Origin: Comamonadaceae bacterium G21597-S1
GTDB lineage: Bacteria; Pseudomonadota; Gammaproteobacteria; Burkholderiales; Burkholderiaceae_C
Direction of reading: 5' to 3'
DNA: 64,000 nt
NCBI GenBank assembly: GCA_027214345.1
Contig: JAPWHR010000004.1
Location: 70,001 to 134,000 of the forward strand
Shown here piece after piece: positions 15,707 through 24,484 of this stretch. The translations under genes and the position numbers were made by a program. The notes under the pieces were generated by a model that made no database searches, was not told the origin of the DNA, and worked only from the letters and a program-made list of their open reading frames with translations. How positions within the stretch are numbered: position 1 is the first letter of the stretch; each line of letters opens with the position of its first letter.

Positions 15707-16981
15707 TTAGGCGAACGGCAGCGCAGCGGGGAGTAACAAGATTGTCGTGAAACCGGCCAGCGGTGGCGACAACCAGCGCCGCGCCCGTGTCTGCCCGATG
15801 CCGCGTACCCGCCCCTCGGCCTCGAGTTCGGCCAATGCACGCTGTACCGTGCGCTGGCTGGCACCGAGCGCCATCGCCAGCGCCGAGGTCGACCAGGGCG
15901 TGCCGTCGGACAACAAGGCCATCAGCGACGCCTGTTCGCCATCGATCGGCGGCGCCAGCACGACGACGCTCCGATCGCCGAGCGGTCTCAGCGCGAAGCC
16001 GCGCGCGGTCGCGTCGACACGCGCCAACGCCCGCACGACGGCGCGCAGGCGCCCGATCTCCACCCGCAGCCGCGCGCGATGCGTTTCGTCGCCCGCGCGG
16101 GTGCGGAACACCCGCGCGATCAATGCCTGGCGATCGACGTCGCCCGGCCAGACCTCGGCCAGCATGCACAGCAGCGCGAACAGCACCGGCCGGCGCGCCA
16201 GCGCGACCGAAGGTCCGCGCACGGCATCCGGCGCAGCGTCGACCGTCGCCTCGCCGCGGCCGTCGGCCGATGCGGCAACGAGCCTGTGCCGGCAGGCATC
16301 GACCACCAGCGCCCCCGATGCCAGCACCGCCGCCACCTCCCGCAGCCGCAGCGTCGTGGCCACGCCGGCAGCCACCTGCCGGGCCGCCGGCCGTTCCAGC
16401 AACGCCTGCATGTCGGCAACCTCCGCCTGCAGCGCCGGCACGCCCGCGCGCCGGGCCGCGTGCTGCGCACGGTCCAGCGCCGCGTGCGCGGCTCCGATGT
16501 GCAACGCGCGCAGCGCCAGCTCGGCCCTGGTCAGCGCGGCCACGGCCGCCAGCGTCGGCGGCATGCCGTCGGTGTCGATATCCGCCACGGTGCGGCCGGC
16601 CTCATCCAGCCGGCCGAGCAACAACCAGCGACGGGCTGCGATCAGCCACCCCTGCGCGGCATTGGCGCGGTCGCCATGCGCGTGCAGCGTGTCGGCCGCC
16701 GCGAGCAAGGCGCGCGGCGAGCCCTGGATCTCCCGCATCGCCAGCGCCACCTCGGCATCGGCGACGATGCACCGCGCACGCGACACGGCCTCGCGTGTGC
16801 CGAAGGCCCGCGCCGCGCGTTGCAGCAGGACGCGGGCCCGCGGGTGTTCGCCCAGCTGCGCCATGGCAATGCCGCGCAAGGCCAGCGCCGGCGGATCCTC
16901 GCGCAAGGCGACCCGATCGAGGGCGCCCAGGGCATCACCCGCGGCGAGCGCGCGTGCGGCGGCGGCGATCAGGGAGTCCAT
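15707..16981 (-). CDS. TPR-containing winged-helix transcriptional regulator
   Basis: 424 residues. The first half (about 1-200) is an Ala/Arg-rich helical array of TPR type. A central segment (about 250-330) looks like a degenerate OmpR-type winged helix (residues 282-310 with R-A-R-L-R-V-E-I-G-R-L-R). The C-terminus (about 350-405) is a clear HTH: S-A-L-A-M-A-L-G-A-S-Q-R-T-V-Q-R-A-L-A-E-L followed by a wing with G-Q-T-R-A-R-R-W. I know of similar uncharacterised regulators paired with beta-propeller and SRPBCC genes, but none with proven function. It leads the operon, so it likely regulates the two downstream genes. Confidence 0.72.
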   Translation of the reverse strand: MDSLIAAAARALAAGDALGALDRVALREDPPALALRGIAMAQLGEHPRARVLLQRAARAFGTREAVSRARCIVADAEVALAMREIQGSPRALLAAADTLHAHGDRANAAQGWLIAARRWLLLGRLDEAGRTVADIDTDGMPPTLAAVAALTRAELALRALHIGAAHAALDRAQHAARRAGVPALQAEVADMQALLERPAARQVAAGVATTLRLREVAAVLASGALVVDACRHRLVAASADGRGEATVDAAPDAVRGPSVALARRPVLFALLCMLAEVWPGDVDRQALIARVFRTRAGDETHRARLRVEIGRLRAVVRALARVDATARGFALRPLGDRSVVVLAPPIDGEQASLMALLSDGTPWSTSALAMALGASQRTVQRALAELEAEGRVRGIGQTRARRWLSPPLAGFTTILLLPAALPFA

Positions 16982-17118
16982 GGCGCGATGCTAGCCCCAA
17001 GCGCGGGTCACGGCCCCGGGCGTCCGCGCGGCCCGCCATCGTCGGGTGCCGGCGTGCCCGCTGCGCCACACGCAGATCCGTTCTAGGCGACACTCGGGGT
17101 CTGACGAGGAGGTGCGTG

Positions 17119-17640
17119 ATGGCGAATCGTCCGACCGGCAAACCCGGTCATGCGGCATGTGTCCTGGCCTGGGCCGCGCTGGCGCTGGCACCCGTCGATT
17201 CCGCCCGCGCGGACACGGCGCGCCCCGATGTGTCCGATCCCGGACAGTTCCGATGCCAGGGCCGCAACCCGTTCTCCGGCGCGCCCGACGGGCCCGTCGA
17301 AAAACAGGACGAGAGCGGGTATTGGCCCTACGCGGCCTTTTTCGTCGATCCGGTGCTGGGCACACCCACCATCGTCTACGGCCCGCGCTTTCGCACACTC
17401 GACCCCTTGATGCAGGCCTTCATCCGCCGCCACGAATGCCAGCATGCCAACGGCGTGCGCGACGAGATCACCGCCAATTGCATGGCGCTGGTGCACATGC
17501 GGGCACAAGGCCTGACCACACGGCAGGAGGCCCATCTGCAACACTGGCACCAGGCCGAGGGACGACTGGACCCGCAATACGGCGGCAGCGGAGCCATGTT
17601 CTGGGAGCGCACGCTGCGGTGCGCCGCAGGCCTGCGCTGA
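17119..17640 (+). CDS. Small secreted protein with HExxH motif
   Basis: 173 residues from the ATG at 17119, which has a strong GAGGAGG at 17106-17112; the open frame continues far upstream but only as the antisense of the regulator gene. A signal peptide ends at about residue 32 (S-A-R-A-D). The mature protein contains R-R-H-E-C-Q-H-A-N-G at about residues 107-116, an HExxH zinc-protease-type motif, followed about 12 residues later by T-A-N-C-M-A. Four Cys residues could form disulphides. No known peptidase family is obvious, and the third zinc ligand cannot be fixed. It could be a minimal periplasmic metallopeptidase or a metal-binding protein. Transcribed alone and divergent from the TPR regulator. 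Confidence 0.75.
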   Translation: MANRPTGKPGHAACVLAWAALALAPVDSARADTARPDVSDPGQFRCQGRNPFSGAPDGPVEKQDESGYWPYAAFFVDPVLGTPTIVYGPRFRTLDPLMQAFIRRHECQHANGVRDEITANCMALVHMRAQGLTTRQEAHLQHWHQAEGRLDPQYGGSGAMFWERTLRCAAGLR

Positions 17641-17728
17641 CATCCGTCACGCGCCTGTGCCCCACCCAGGCCATCGAGCGGCCTACCGGCCTGCGTGCTC
17701 CGGCTCGACCCGGCACGGACGTTGCGGT

Positions 17729-18643
17729 TCATCGGCCCGCCGCCATCCCCGCCTCCGCCACCAACCAGTCCCGCAAAGCCACCGCCTCCGCCCGCAACTT
17801 GCCCCGCCGTGACGCAACGATGTAGATCGGTTGGTCCGTCGTCACCGCCTGCGGCACCGGCCGCACCAGCAGGCCTTGGCCAATCAGCGGCTCCACGAGG
17901 TGTCGCCAGCCCAGCGCCACGCCCTGACCTTCGATGGCCGCCTGCAACACGACCGAATAATCGTTGAAGCGGAACAGCCGGGTGCGGCGCCCGAGCGCTA
18001 CACCGAAACGCGCCAACCAGCCGGACCAGCCCAGGCGCGGGCGATACCGCTCCTCCAGGTGCAGCAGGCTGGCCCGCGTCAGCGCCTGCACGTCCGCGAT
18101 GGCGCCGTGCTCGTGCAGATAGGCCGGGCTGCAGACCGGGAAAATTTCCTCGTCGACGAAATGCCAGCGCTGATGCTGCGGGAATTCGCCGGTGCCCAGC
18201 GTGATCGCCAGGTCGATGCGTTCGCGGCCCAGGTCGAGGTCGGTATCGGTCGTGATGCAACGCAACTCGATGTCCGGATGCTGCTGCTTGAAGCGGGCGA
18301 TCCGCGGCAGCAGCCACCAGGTCGCGGTGGCGGTAGACACCGCCAGCGTCACCTGCGGGCCGCCGGCCATGGCCCGCACTTCGCTCAAGGCCTGGTCGAT
18401 CAGCGTCAGGCCGAGCTGCGCCTGCTCCATCAGGTAGCGACCCGCCTCGGTGGTCTCGACGCCCTTGTGGCGCCGCGCGAACAGCGCCACGCCCAGTTCG
18501 CTCTCGAGTTCGCGCATCGCGTGGCTGATGGCCGGCTGGCTGATCGACAGTTCCTCGGCCGCGCGCGTGAAGCTGCCGGTGCGGGCGGCCGCCTCGAACG
18601 TAATCAGGTTCGCCATCGCCGGCAGCTGGAATCGTCTGGCCAT
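17729..18643 (-). CDS. LysR family regulator, GcvA-like
   Basis: 304 residues. HTH at about residues 8-66 (N-L-I-T-F-E-A-A-A-R-T-G-S-F-T-R-A-A and L-S-I-S-Q-P-A-I-S-H-A-M-R-E-L-E). The effector domain has T-A-T-W-W-L-L-P-R and D-L-D-L-G-R-E-R-I-D-L-A-I, as in GcvA-type LTTRs that often control betaine, choline or glycine genes. It is divergent from the mttB-like operon, with a palindrome 7 bases before its start codon. It most likely activates the methylated-amine operon in response to its substrate (inference). Confidence 0.9.
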   Translation of the reverse strand: MARRFQLPAMANLITFEAAARTGSFTRAAEELSISQPAISHAMRELESELGVALFARRHKGVETTEAGRYLMEQAQLGLTLIDQALSEVRAMAGGPQVTLAVSTATATWWLLPRIARFKQQHPDIELRCITTDTDLDLGRERIDLAITLGTGEFPQHQRWHFVDEEIFPVCSPAYLHEHGAIADVQALTRASLLHLEERYRPRLGWSGWLARFGVALGRRTRLFRFNDYSVVLQAAIEGQGVALGWRHLVEPLIGQGLLVRPVPQAVTTDQPIYIVASRRGKLRAEAVALRDWLVAEAGMAAGR

Positions 18644-18649
18644 GAGCCA

Positions 18650-18665
18650 ATCTTATGGCAAAGAT
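18650..18665. promoter_or_regulatory. LysR-type inverted repeat
   Basis: ATCTTATGGCAAAGAT has perfect 5-base arms (ATCTT / AAGAT) around 6 bases. It lies between the divergent lysR and mttB-like genes and resembles LTTR recognition sites. It covers the ATG at 18655, which argues for the downstream start of the mttB-like gene at 18754. Confidence 0.5.
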
Positions 18666-18753
18666 GAAAACGCGTGCCGATCACAAACCTCTCGATTCTT
18701 TTTACGATGGGCGCGAATCGGCAGATCCGCTGCCACCGACCAGGCCCCACGAC

Positions 18754-20286
18754 ATGAGTGACACTGATACCAAACGGCACCGCCGCGGCGGCCGCGAGCG
18801 GCGCGACCCGAACGCCAAGCCGGCGGCGCCGCCCTACATCCGGCGCAACATCCCGACCTACGACATCATGGGCGAGGAGAACCTGCAAAAGATCGAGGCC
18901 GCGGCGGATCGTATCCTGGCCGAGGTCGGCATCGACATCCGCGACGACGACGCCTGCCTGGCGTTGTTCCGCAAGGCCGGCGCGAAGATCGACGGCATGC
19001 GGGTGCGTTTCGAGCCCGGCCATCTGCGCGAGATCCTCAAGACCGCGCCGAAGGAATTCACCCAGCACGCGCGCAACCCGGCGCGTTCGGTGCAGATCGG
19101 CGGCAACAACGTGGTGTTCGCCCCCGCCTACGGTTCGCCGTTCGTGATGGACCTGGACCGGGGCCGTCGCTACGGCACGCTGGAGGATTTCCGGAACTTC
19201 ATCAAGCTCGCCTACGACTGTCCCTGGCTGCACCATTCGGGCGGCACGGTCTGCGAGCCGACCGACGTGCCGGTGAACAAGCGCCACCTGGACATGGTTT
19301 ATGCCCACATGCGGTACTCCGACAAGGCCTACATGGGCTCTATCACGTCGGAGCAACGCGCCGAGGACTCGGTCGCGATGAGCCGGCTGCTGTTTGGCGA
19401 GCGCTTCGTCGACCAGAACTGCGTCGTGCTGGGCAACGTCAACGTCAACTCGCCGCTGCTGTGGGACGGCACCATGACCACGGCGGCGCGAGCCTATGCC
19501 CGCGCCAACCAGGCCGCCGTGATCGTGCCCTTCATCCTGGGCGGCGCGATGGGGCCGGTCACCAATGCCGGCGCGATCGCGCAGTCGCTGGCCGAGACCA
19601 TGGTCGGCTGCGCCATCACCCAGCTCGAACGCCCCGGCGCACCGGTGGTGTTCGGCAACTTCCTGTCCAGCATGTCGCTGCGCTCGGGCTCGCCCACGTT
19701 CGGCACGCCCGAGCCGGCGATCGGCTCCATGGTGATCGGCCAGCTCGCGCGCCGGCTCGGCCTGCCGCTGCGCTGCGCCGGCTCGTTCACCACCTCCAAG
19801 CTGCCCGACGGCCAGGCGATGCAGGAGAGCGTGATGTCGATGTTGTCGGCCGTGCATTGTGGCGCCAACTTCATCCTGCATTCGGCCGGTTTCCTGGACG
19901 GCCTGCTGTCGATGAGTTACGAGAAGTTCATGATGGACGCCGACTTCTGCGGCGCGCTGCACAGCTACCTGGCCGGCGTGACCGTCGACGACAACACGCT
20001 GGCGATCGACGCGTTCAAGGAGGTCGGCCCCGGCAGCCATTTCCTCGGTTGCGCCCACACCATGGCCAACTACACGACCGCGTTCTTCGACTCGACGATC
20101 GCCGATGACCGGCCCTGGGAGACCTGGAGCGAAGATGGCGCGCGCGACAGCGCCCAGCGCGCCAACACGCGCTGGAAAACCGCGCTGGCCGAATACCAGG
20201 CGCCGCCGATGGACGCGGCGGTGGACGAGGCACTGCGCGACTTCGTGGACCGCAAGAAGGCCTCGATGGCGGACCAGTGGTATTGA
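18754..20286 (+). CDS. Non-pyrrolysine MttB-family methyltransferase
   Basis: 510 residues from the ATG at 18754. The family is the trimethylamine methyltransferase (MttB) TIM barrel, with I-P-T-Y-D-I-M at the N-terminus and G-N-V-N-V-N-S-P-L, I-L-G-G-A-M-G-P-V-T and F-G-T-P-E-P in the barrel. There is no in-frame TAG, so this is one of the MttB homologues without pyrrolysine, whose known members (MtgB, MtcB, MtpB) demethylate glycine betaine, carnitine or proline betaine onto a corrinoid protein. Length (about 480-520) is normal. No corrinoid protein or its activase is encoded in this window. It heads an operon with two TMADH-type flavoproteins and a cyclodeaminase homologue, so the substrate is probably a quaternary amine (inference). 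Confidence 0.85.
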   Translation: MSDTDTKRHRRGGRERRDPNAKPAAPPYIRRNIPTYDIMGEENLQKIEAAADRILAEVGIDIRDDDACLALFRKAGAKIDGMRVRFEPGHLREILKTAPKEFTQHARNPARSVQIGGNNVVFAPAYGSPFVMDLDRGRRYGTLEDFRNFIKLAYDCPWLHHSGGTVCEPTDVPVNKRHLDMVYAHMRYSDKAYMGSITSEQRAEDSVAMSRLLFGERFVDQNCVVLGNVNVNSPLLWDGTMTTAARAYARANQAAVIVPFILGGAMGPVTNAGAIAQSLAETMVGCAITQLERPGAPVVFGNFLSSMSLRSGSPTFGTPEPAIGSMVIGQLARRLGLPLRCAGSFTTSKLPDGQAMQESVMSMLSAVHCGANFILHSAGFLDGLLSMSYEKFMMDADFCGALHSYLAGVTVDDNTLAIDAFKEVGPGSHFLGCAHTMANYTTAFFDSTIADDRPWETWSEDGARDSAQRANTRWKTALAEYQAPPMDAAVDEALRDFVDRKKASMADQWY

Positions 20287-20365
20287 CCTGCCGCGGCAAG
20301 CCCAGCACCATGCACCCGACCGCCTGATCCGCCGTTCACGCCCAAACGCCTCCCGGAAGACCCCG

Positions 20366-22408
20366 ATGTCGCCCCACAACGACCCCCTGCTGCAACCGTT
20401 CCAGCTCCGGCACCTGCGGCTCAAGAACCGCATCATCGTCACCGCCCACGAACCGGCATACCCGGAAGACGGCATGCCCAAGGCGCGTTACCGCGCCTAC
20501 CAGGTCGAACGCGCCAAGGGCGGCGTCGCGATGACGATGACGGCCGGCTCGGCCGCGGTGTCGCGCGACAGCCCGCCGGTGTTCAACAACATCCTGGCCT
20601 ACCAGGACGAGGTCGTGCCCTGGATGCGCGACATGACCGACGCGATCCACGAACACGGTTGCGCGGTGATGATCCAGCTCACCCACCTGGGCCGGCGCAC
20701 GACCTGGTCCAAGGCCGACTGGCTCCCGGTGGTCGCGCCGTCGCACGAACGCGAGGCCGCGCACCGCGCATTCCCGAAGAAGATGGAGGACTGGGACATC
20801 GCGCGCATCATCCAGGACTATGTCGACGCCACCGAACGCATGGTCGCCGCCGGCGTCGACGGCGTCGAGTTCGAGGCCTACGGCCACCTGATGGAGCAGT
20901 TCTGGTCGCCGCTGACGAACACGCTCGATGCGCCGTATGGCGGCAGCCTGGAAAACCGGGTGCGTTTCGCCTTCGACGTGTTGCGCGCGGTACGCAAACG
21001 CGTCGGCGACAAACCCATCCTCGGCCTGCGTTATTCGGCCGACGACACATTGTCCGGCGGCTTTTCGGCACAGGACGGCATCGCGGTCTCGCAGATGCTC
21101 AAGGACAGCGGCCTGGTCGACTACCTCAACATCGTGCGCGGCCACATCGACACCGACCCCGGCCTGACCGACCTGATCCCGGTGCAAGGCATGCCCAGCG
21201 CCCCGCACCTGGACTTCGCCGGCGAGATCCGCGCCGCCACCGGCTTCCCGACCTTCCACGCTGCCCGCATCCAGGACGTCACCACGGCGCGCCATGCGAT
21301 TGCCTCGGGCAAGCTCGACATGGTCGGCATGACACGCGCCCACCTGACCGACCCGCACATCGTGCGCAAGATCATGGCCGGCCAGGAGGACCAGATCCGC
21401 CCCTGCGTCGGCGCGAACTTCTGCCTGGACCGCATCTACGCGGGCGGCGAAGCCTATTGCATCCACAACCCGGCCAGCGGACGCGAACTGACGATGCCAC
21501 ACACCGTCGCGCCGGCCGCGGTCACACGCAAGGTGGTGGTCGTCGGCGCCGGACCCGCGGGGTTGGAGGCAGCGCGTGTCGCGGCCGCACGTGGCCATGC
21601 GGTGACGGTGTTCGAAGCCGCGCCCAAGGCCGGTGGCCAGATCCGGCTGACCGCACAAAGCCCGCGCCGGCGCGAGATGATCGGCATCGTCGACTGGCGC
21701 CTGGCCCGCTGCGAAGAAGCTGGCGTCGTGTTCCGATTCAACACGCTGGCCGATGCGGATGCGGTGCTGGCCGAAAAGCCCGACGTCGTCATCATCGCCA
21801 CCGGCGGATTGCCGCACACCGAGGTCTTGTCGGTCGGCAACGATCTGGTCGTATCCAGCTGGGACATCCTGTCGGGCGACGCCAAGCCGGGGCGCAACGT
21901 GCTGCTGTTCGACGACGCCGGCGACCATCCCGCGTTGCAGGCGGCCGAGGTCATTGCGCACAGCGGCGCCCGCATCGAGGTGATGACACCCGACCGCAGC
22001 TTCGCGCCCGAGGTCATGGCGATGAACCTGGTGCCCTACATGCGCAGCCTGCAGAAACACGACGTGACCTTCACGGTCACGTTCCGGCTGGAGTCGGTGC
22101 AACACGACGGCGACGGACTGCTGGCCGTTGTGGGCAGCGACTACGGCGGTGTGCGCAAGGAACGCCGGGTCGACCAGGTCGTCGTCAACCACGGCACGCG
22201 GCCGTTGGACGAACTGTATTTCGAGCTCAAGCCACGCTCGCACAACCAGGGTGCGGTCGACTACCCGGCGTTGATCGCCGGCCAGCCGCAGGCCCTGCCG
22301 GCGGCCGGCAGCGGCGCGTTCGTGGTGTTCCGCGTCGGCGACGCGGTGTCGGCGCGCAATACCCATGCCGCCATCTACGACGCGTTGCGGCTGGTGAAAG
22401 ACCTGTGA
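20366..22408 (+). CDS. DgcA/StcD-like FMN/FAD N-demethylase (TMADH family)
   Basis: 680 residues from the ATG at 20366 (GGAAGA upstream). The N-terminal half is an old-yellow-enzyme TIM barrel (N-R-I-I-V-T-A-H-E-P-A-Y-P-E-D-G and Q-L-T-H-L-G-R-R). The second half is a pyridine-nucleotide/FAD module with V-V-G-A-G-P-A-G-L-E-A-A. The iron-sulphur region is C347-V-G-A-N-F-C353 plus C365: the second Cys of the usual four-Cys motif is Ala, as I recall in DgcA and StcD relatives. Those enzymes demethylate dimethylglycine or N-methylproline. The ending R-N-T-H-A-A-I-Y-D-A-L-R is also DgcA-like. It lies 79 bases after the mttB-like gene in the same operon. Confidence 0.85.
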   Translation: MSPHNDPLLQPFQLRHLRLKNRIIVTAHEPAYPEDGMPKARYRAYQVERAKGGVAMTMTAGSAAVSRDSPPVFNNILAYQDEVVPWMRDMTDAIHEHGCAVMIQLTHLGRRTTWSKADWLPVVAPSHEREAAHRAFPKKMEDWDIARIIQDYVDATERMVAAGVDGVEFEAYGHLMEQFWSPLTNTLDAPYGGSLENRVRFAFDVLRAVRKRVGDKPILGLRYSADDTLSGGFSAQDGIAVSQMLKDSGLVDYLNIVRGHIDTDPGLTDLIPVQGMPSAPHLDFAGEIRAATGFPTFHAARIQDVTTARHAIASGKLDMVGMTRAHLTDPHIVRKIMAGQEDQIRPCVGANFCLDRIYAGGEAYCIHNPASGRELTMPHTVAPAAVTRKVVVVGAGPAGLEAARVAAARGHAVTVFEAAPKAGGQIRLTAQSPRRREMIGIVDWRLARCEEAGVVFRFNTLADADAVLAEKPDVVIIATGGLPHTEVLSVGNDLVVSSWDILSGDAKPGRNVLLFDDAGDHPALQAAEVIAHSGARIEVMTPDRSFAPEVMAMNLVPYMRSLQKHDVTFTVTFRLESVQHDGDGLLAVVGSDYGGVRKERRVDQVVVNHGTRPLDELYFELKPRSHNQGAVDYPALIAGQPQALPAAGSGAFVVFRVGDAVSARNTHAAIYDALRLVKDL

Positions 22409-22472
22409 CGCCGCCGCCACGTCCGGCATCATCACCGGGCAGACACACGCCGCCCATGCACGCAGGCCCACG

Positions 22473-24458
22473 ATGACCCAGGCCTTCCCCCACCTGTTCC
22501 AGCCGCTGCAACTGCGCCACCAGCAGTTGCGCAACCGCATCGTGTTCGGCGCCCACACCGCCAACATGGCCGAACAAGGCATTCCCGGCGCGCGGCACCT
22601 GGGTTATTACCTCGAACGCGCCAAGGGTGGTGCGGCGATGATCGTCGTCGAGCCGGTGCCGGTGCATGCGAGTGCGGTGCTGACCCGCGGCAACATGCGC
22701 CATTCGAGTGACGCCATCATCGAGCCCTTGCGCCGCATCACCGACGCCTGCCACGCCGAAGGCGCGGTGATGCTGCAGCAACTCTACCACGTCGGGCAAC
22801 ACGGGGACTTCGACAATTCGTATTCGGCGCATTGGTCGCCGAGCGGCCTGCCGTCGTACCATGATGCCGACGGCAGCCATGCGATGCAGGAGTCGGAGAT
22901 CAAGGAGATCATCGACGGCTTCGTCGCGGCCGCCATGCGTGCGCAACAAGCGGGTTTCGACGGCGTCGAGTTGTTCGGCGCCTACAACGGCCTGATCGAG
23001 CAGTTCTGGTTGCCGTGGTCGAACCGGCGCGACGACCGTTGGGGTGGATCGCTCGAGAACCGGATGCGCTTCACGCGCGAGATCATCGAACGCACGCGCG
23101 GCCGGGTCGGCGAAGACTTCATCATCGGACTGAACGCCAGTGTCGACAGCGGCGTCGAGATCGCACTCACGATCGATGGCTTGTGCGAGGTGGCGCAGTG
23201 GCTCGACCATCGCCAGCTGATCGACTACATCAGCTGCGGTACCGGCGGTTATTTCAACTTCGCCGAACTGATGCCGACCTTCCAGTTCGCCGACAAACTC
23301 GGCGCGCCACTGGCCGAGGCCCTGAAAAAGGCCGTCACGCATGCCAGGGTCCAGGCCGAGAGCCATATCCGCACGCCCGAGAACGCCAACTATGTGGTGG
23401 CGTCGGGGCAGGCCGACATGGTCAGCATCGTGCGTGGCCAGATCGCCGATCCGCAGCTGGCCAACAAGGCCCGCGCCGGGCAGGCCGACCGGGTGCGTGG
23501 CTGCATCTCGTGCAACCAGATGTGCTGGGGCCGGCGCTCGCGCGACTACTGGATCTCCTGCCTGGTCAACCCCTCGGCCGGGCGCGAGTTCGAATGGGGT
23601 GGCGACCGCTTCACGCAGGCCGATCGGCCGCGCCACATCCTGGTCGTCGGCGGCGGCCCGGCCGGACTGGAAGCCGCGCGCGTCGCCGCCGAATGCGGCC
23701 ACCACGTCACGCTGGCCGAGGCCGGCCCCCGGCTCGGCGGCGCGTTCCGGCTGGCCGGGCTGCAACCCCGGCGCACGCAGATTCTGGAGCTGATCGACTG
23801 GTACGAACGCGAATTGGCGCGGCTTGGGGTCGCGCTGCGCCTGAACACCCCGATCGATGCCGACGACGTCCCGGCGTTCGCGGCCGATGCCGTCGTCGTC
23901 GCCACCGGGTCCTTGCCCGACGGCACTGGCTTCCAGCGCCAATTGCCGCAGCAGGCCGTGTTGCCCGGCGTCGACCAGCCCAATGTCTGGTCGATCGAGG
24001 ACGTGATGGGCAAACGGGCACAACCGGGCCGGCGTGTCCTGCTGATCGACGACACCGGCGACTGGCGTGGCGGCGGCACGGCCTGGCAGCTGGCCGAACA
24101 GGGCCACCAGGTCACCATTGTCAGTGGCTGGCCGCTGATCGGTTACTGGATCCAGCGCACCGCCGGCGACGGACAACTGCGTGCACGCTTGTCGCGCCTG
24201 GGTGCGCGCTGGATCACCGAGGCGGTTGTTACCCAGTGGCACGGCGATGGCGCCGAGGTGCGTTCGCTGCTCGACGGCCACGAACACCGTGTCGATGCCG
24301 ACACCCTGGTGCTGGCCACGACCAATGTGGCGCAGACCGCGCTGGCCGATGCCTTGCGCGCCACGGTGGGCGAACTGCATGTGATCGGCGACGCCAGCGC
24401 GGCCCGGCTCGCCGTGCACGCGATCTACGAGGCGCGTGTGCTGGCGCGTTGCCTGTAG
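22473..24458 (+). CDS. Trimethylamine-dehydrogenase-like flavoprotein
   Basis: 661 residues, paralogous to the preceding gene product. The barrel begins N-R-I-V-F-G-A-H-T-A-N-M-A, with Q-Q-L-Y-H-V-G-Q-H and F-G-A-Y-N-G-L-I-E-Q-F-W. Unlike its neighbour it has the full [4Fe-4S] set C344-x2-C347-x3-C351-x11-C363, close to the positions in trimethylamine dehydrogenase. The FAD/ADP-binding half starts at V-V-G-G-G-P-A-G-L-E. The family oxidatively demethylates secondary or tertiary amines, passing electrons to ETF or an unknown acceptor. No etfAB is nearby. Substrate unknown; the operon suggests a second demethylation step of the same compound. Confidence 0.85.
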   Translation: MTQAFPHLFQPLQLRHQQLRNRIVFGAHTANMAEQGIPGARHLGYYLERAKGGAAMIVVEPVPVHASAVLTRGNMRHSSDAIIEPLRRITDACHAEGAVMLQQLYHVGQHGDFDNSYSAHWSPSGLPSYHDADGSHAMQESEIKEIIDGFVAAAMRAQQAGFDGVELFGAYNGLIEQFWLPWSNRRDDRWGGSLENRMRFTREIIERTRGRVGEDFIIGLNASVDSGVEIALTIDGLCEVAQWLDHRQLIDYISCGTGGYFNFAELMPTFQFADKLGAPLAEALKKAVTHARVQAESHIRTPENANYVVASGQADMVSIVRGQIADPQLANKARAGQADRVRGCISCNQMCWGRRSRDYWISCLVNPSAGREFEWGGDRFTQADRPRHILVVGGGPAGLEAARVAAECGHHVTLAEAGPRLGGAFRLAGLQPRRTQILELIDWYERELARLGVALRLNTPIDADDVPAFAADAVVVATGSLPDGTGFQRQLPQQAVLPGVDQPNVWSIEDVMGKRAQPGRRVLLIDDTGDWRGGGTAWQLAEQGHQVTIVSGWPLIGYWIQRTAGDGQLRARLSRLGARWITEAVVTQWHGDGAEVRSLLDGHEHRVDADTLVLATTNVAQTALADALRATVGELHVIGDASAARLAVHAIYEARVLARCL

Positions 24459-24484
24459 CGCCCGCACCCCGAAGATCCGCCGCG

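Noticed and set aside
18754-20286. Possible pyrrolysine (amber) MttB
   Set aside because: No in-frame TAG is present; the reading frame is continuous, so it belongs to the non-pyrrolysine homologues.
20336-24467. Two minus-strand frames of about 750 codons opposite the flavoproteins
   Set aside because: Antisense of clearly real enzymes; His/Gln/Asp-rich translations without motifs.
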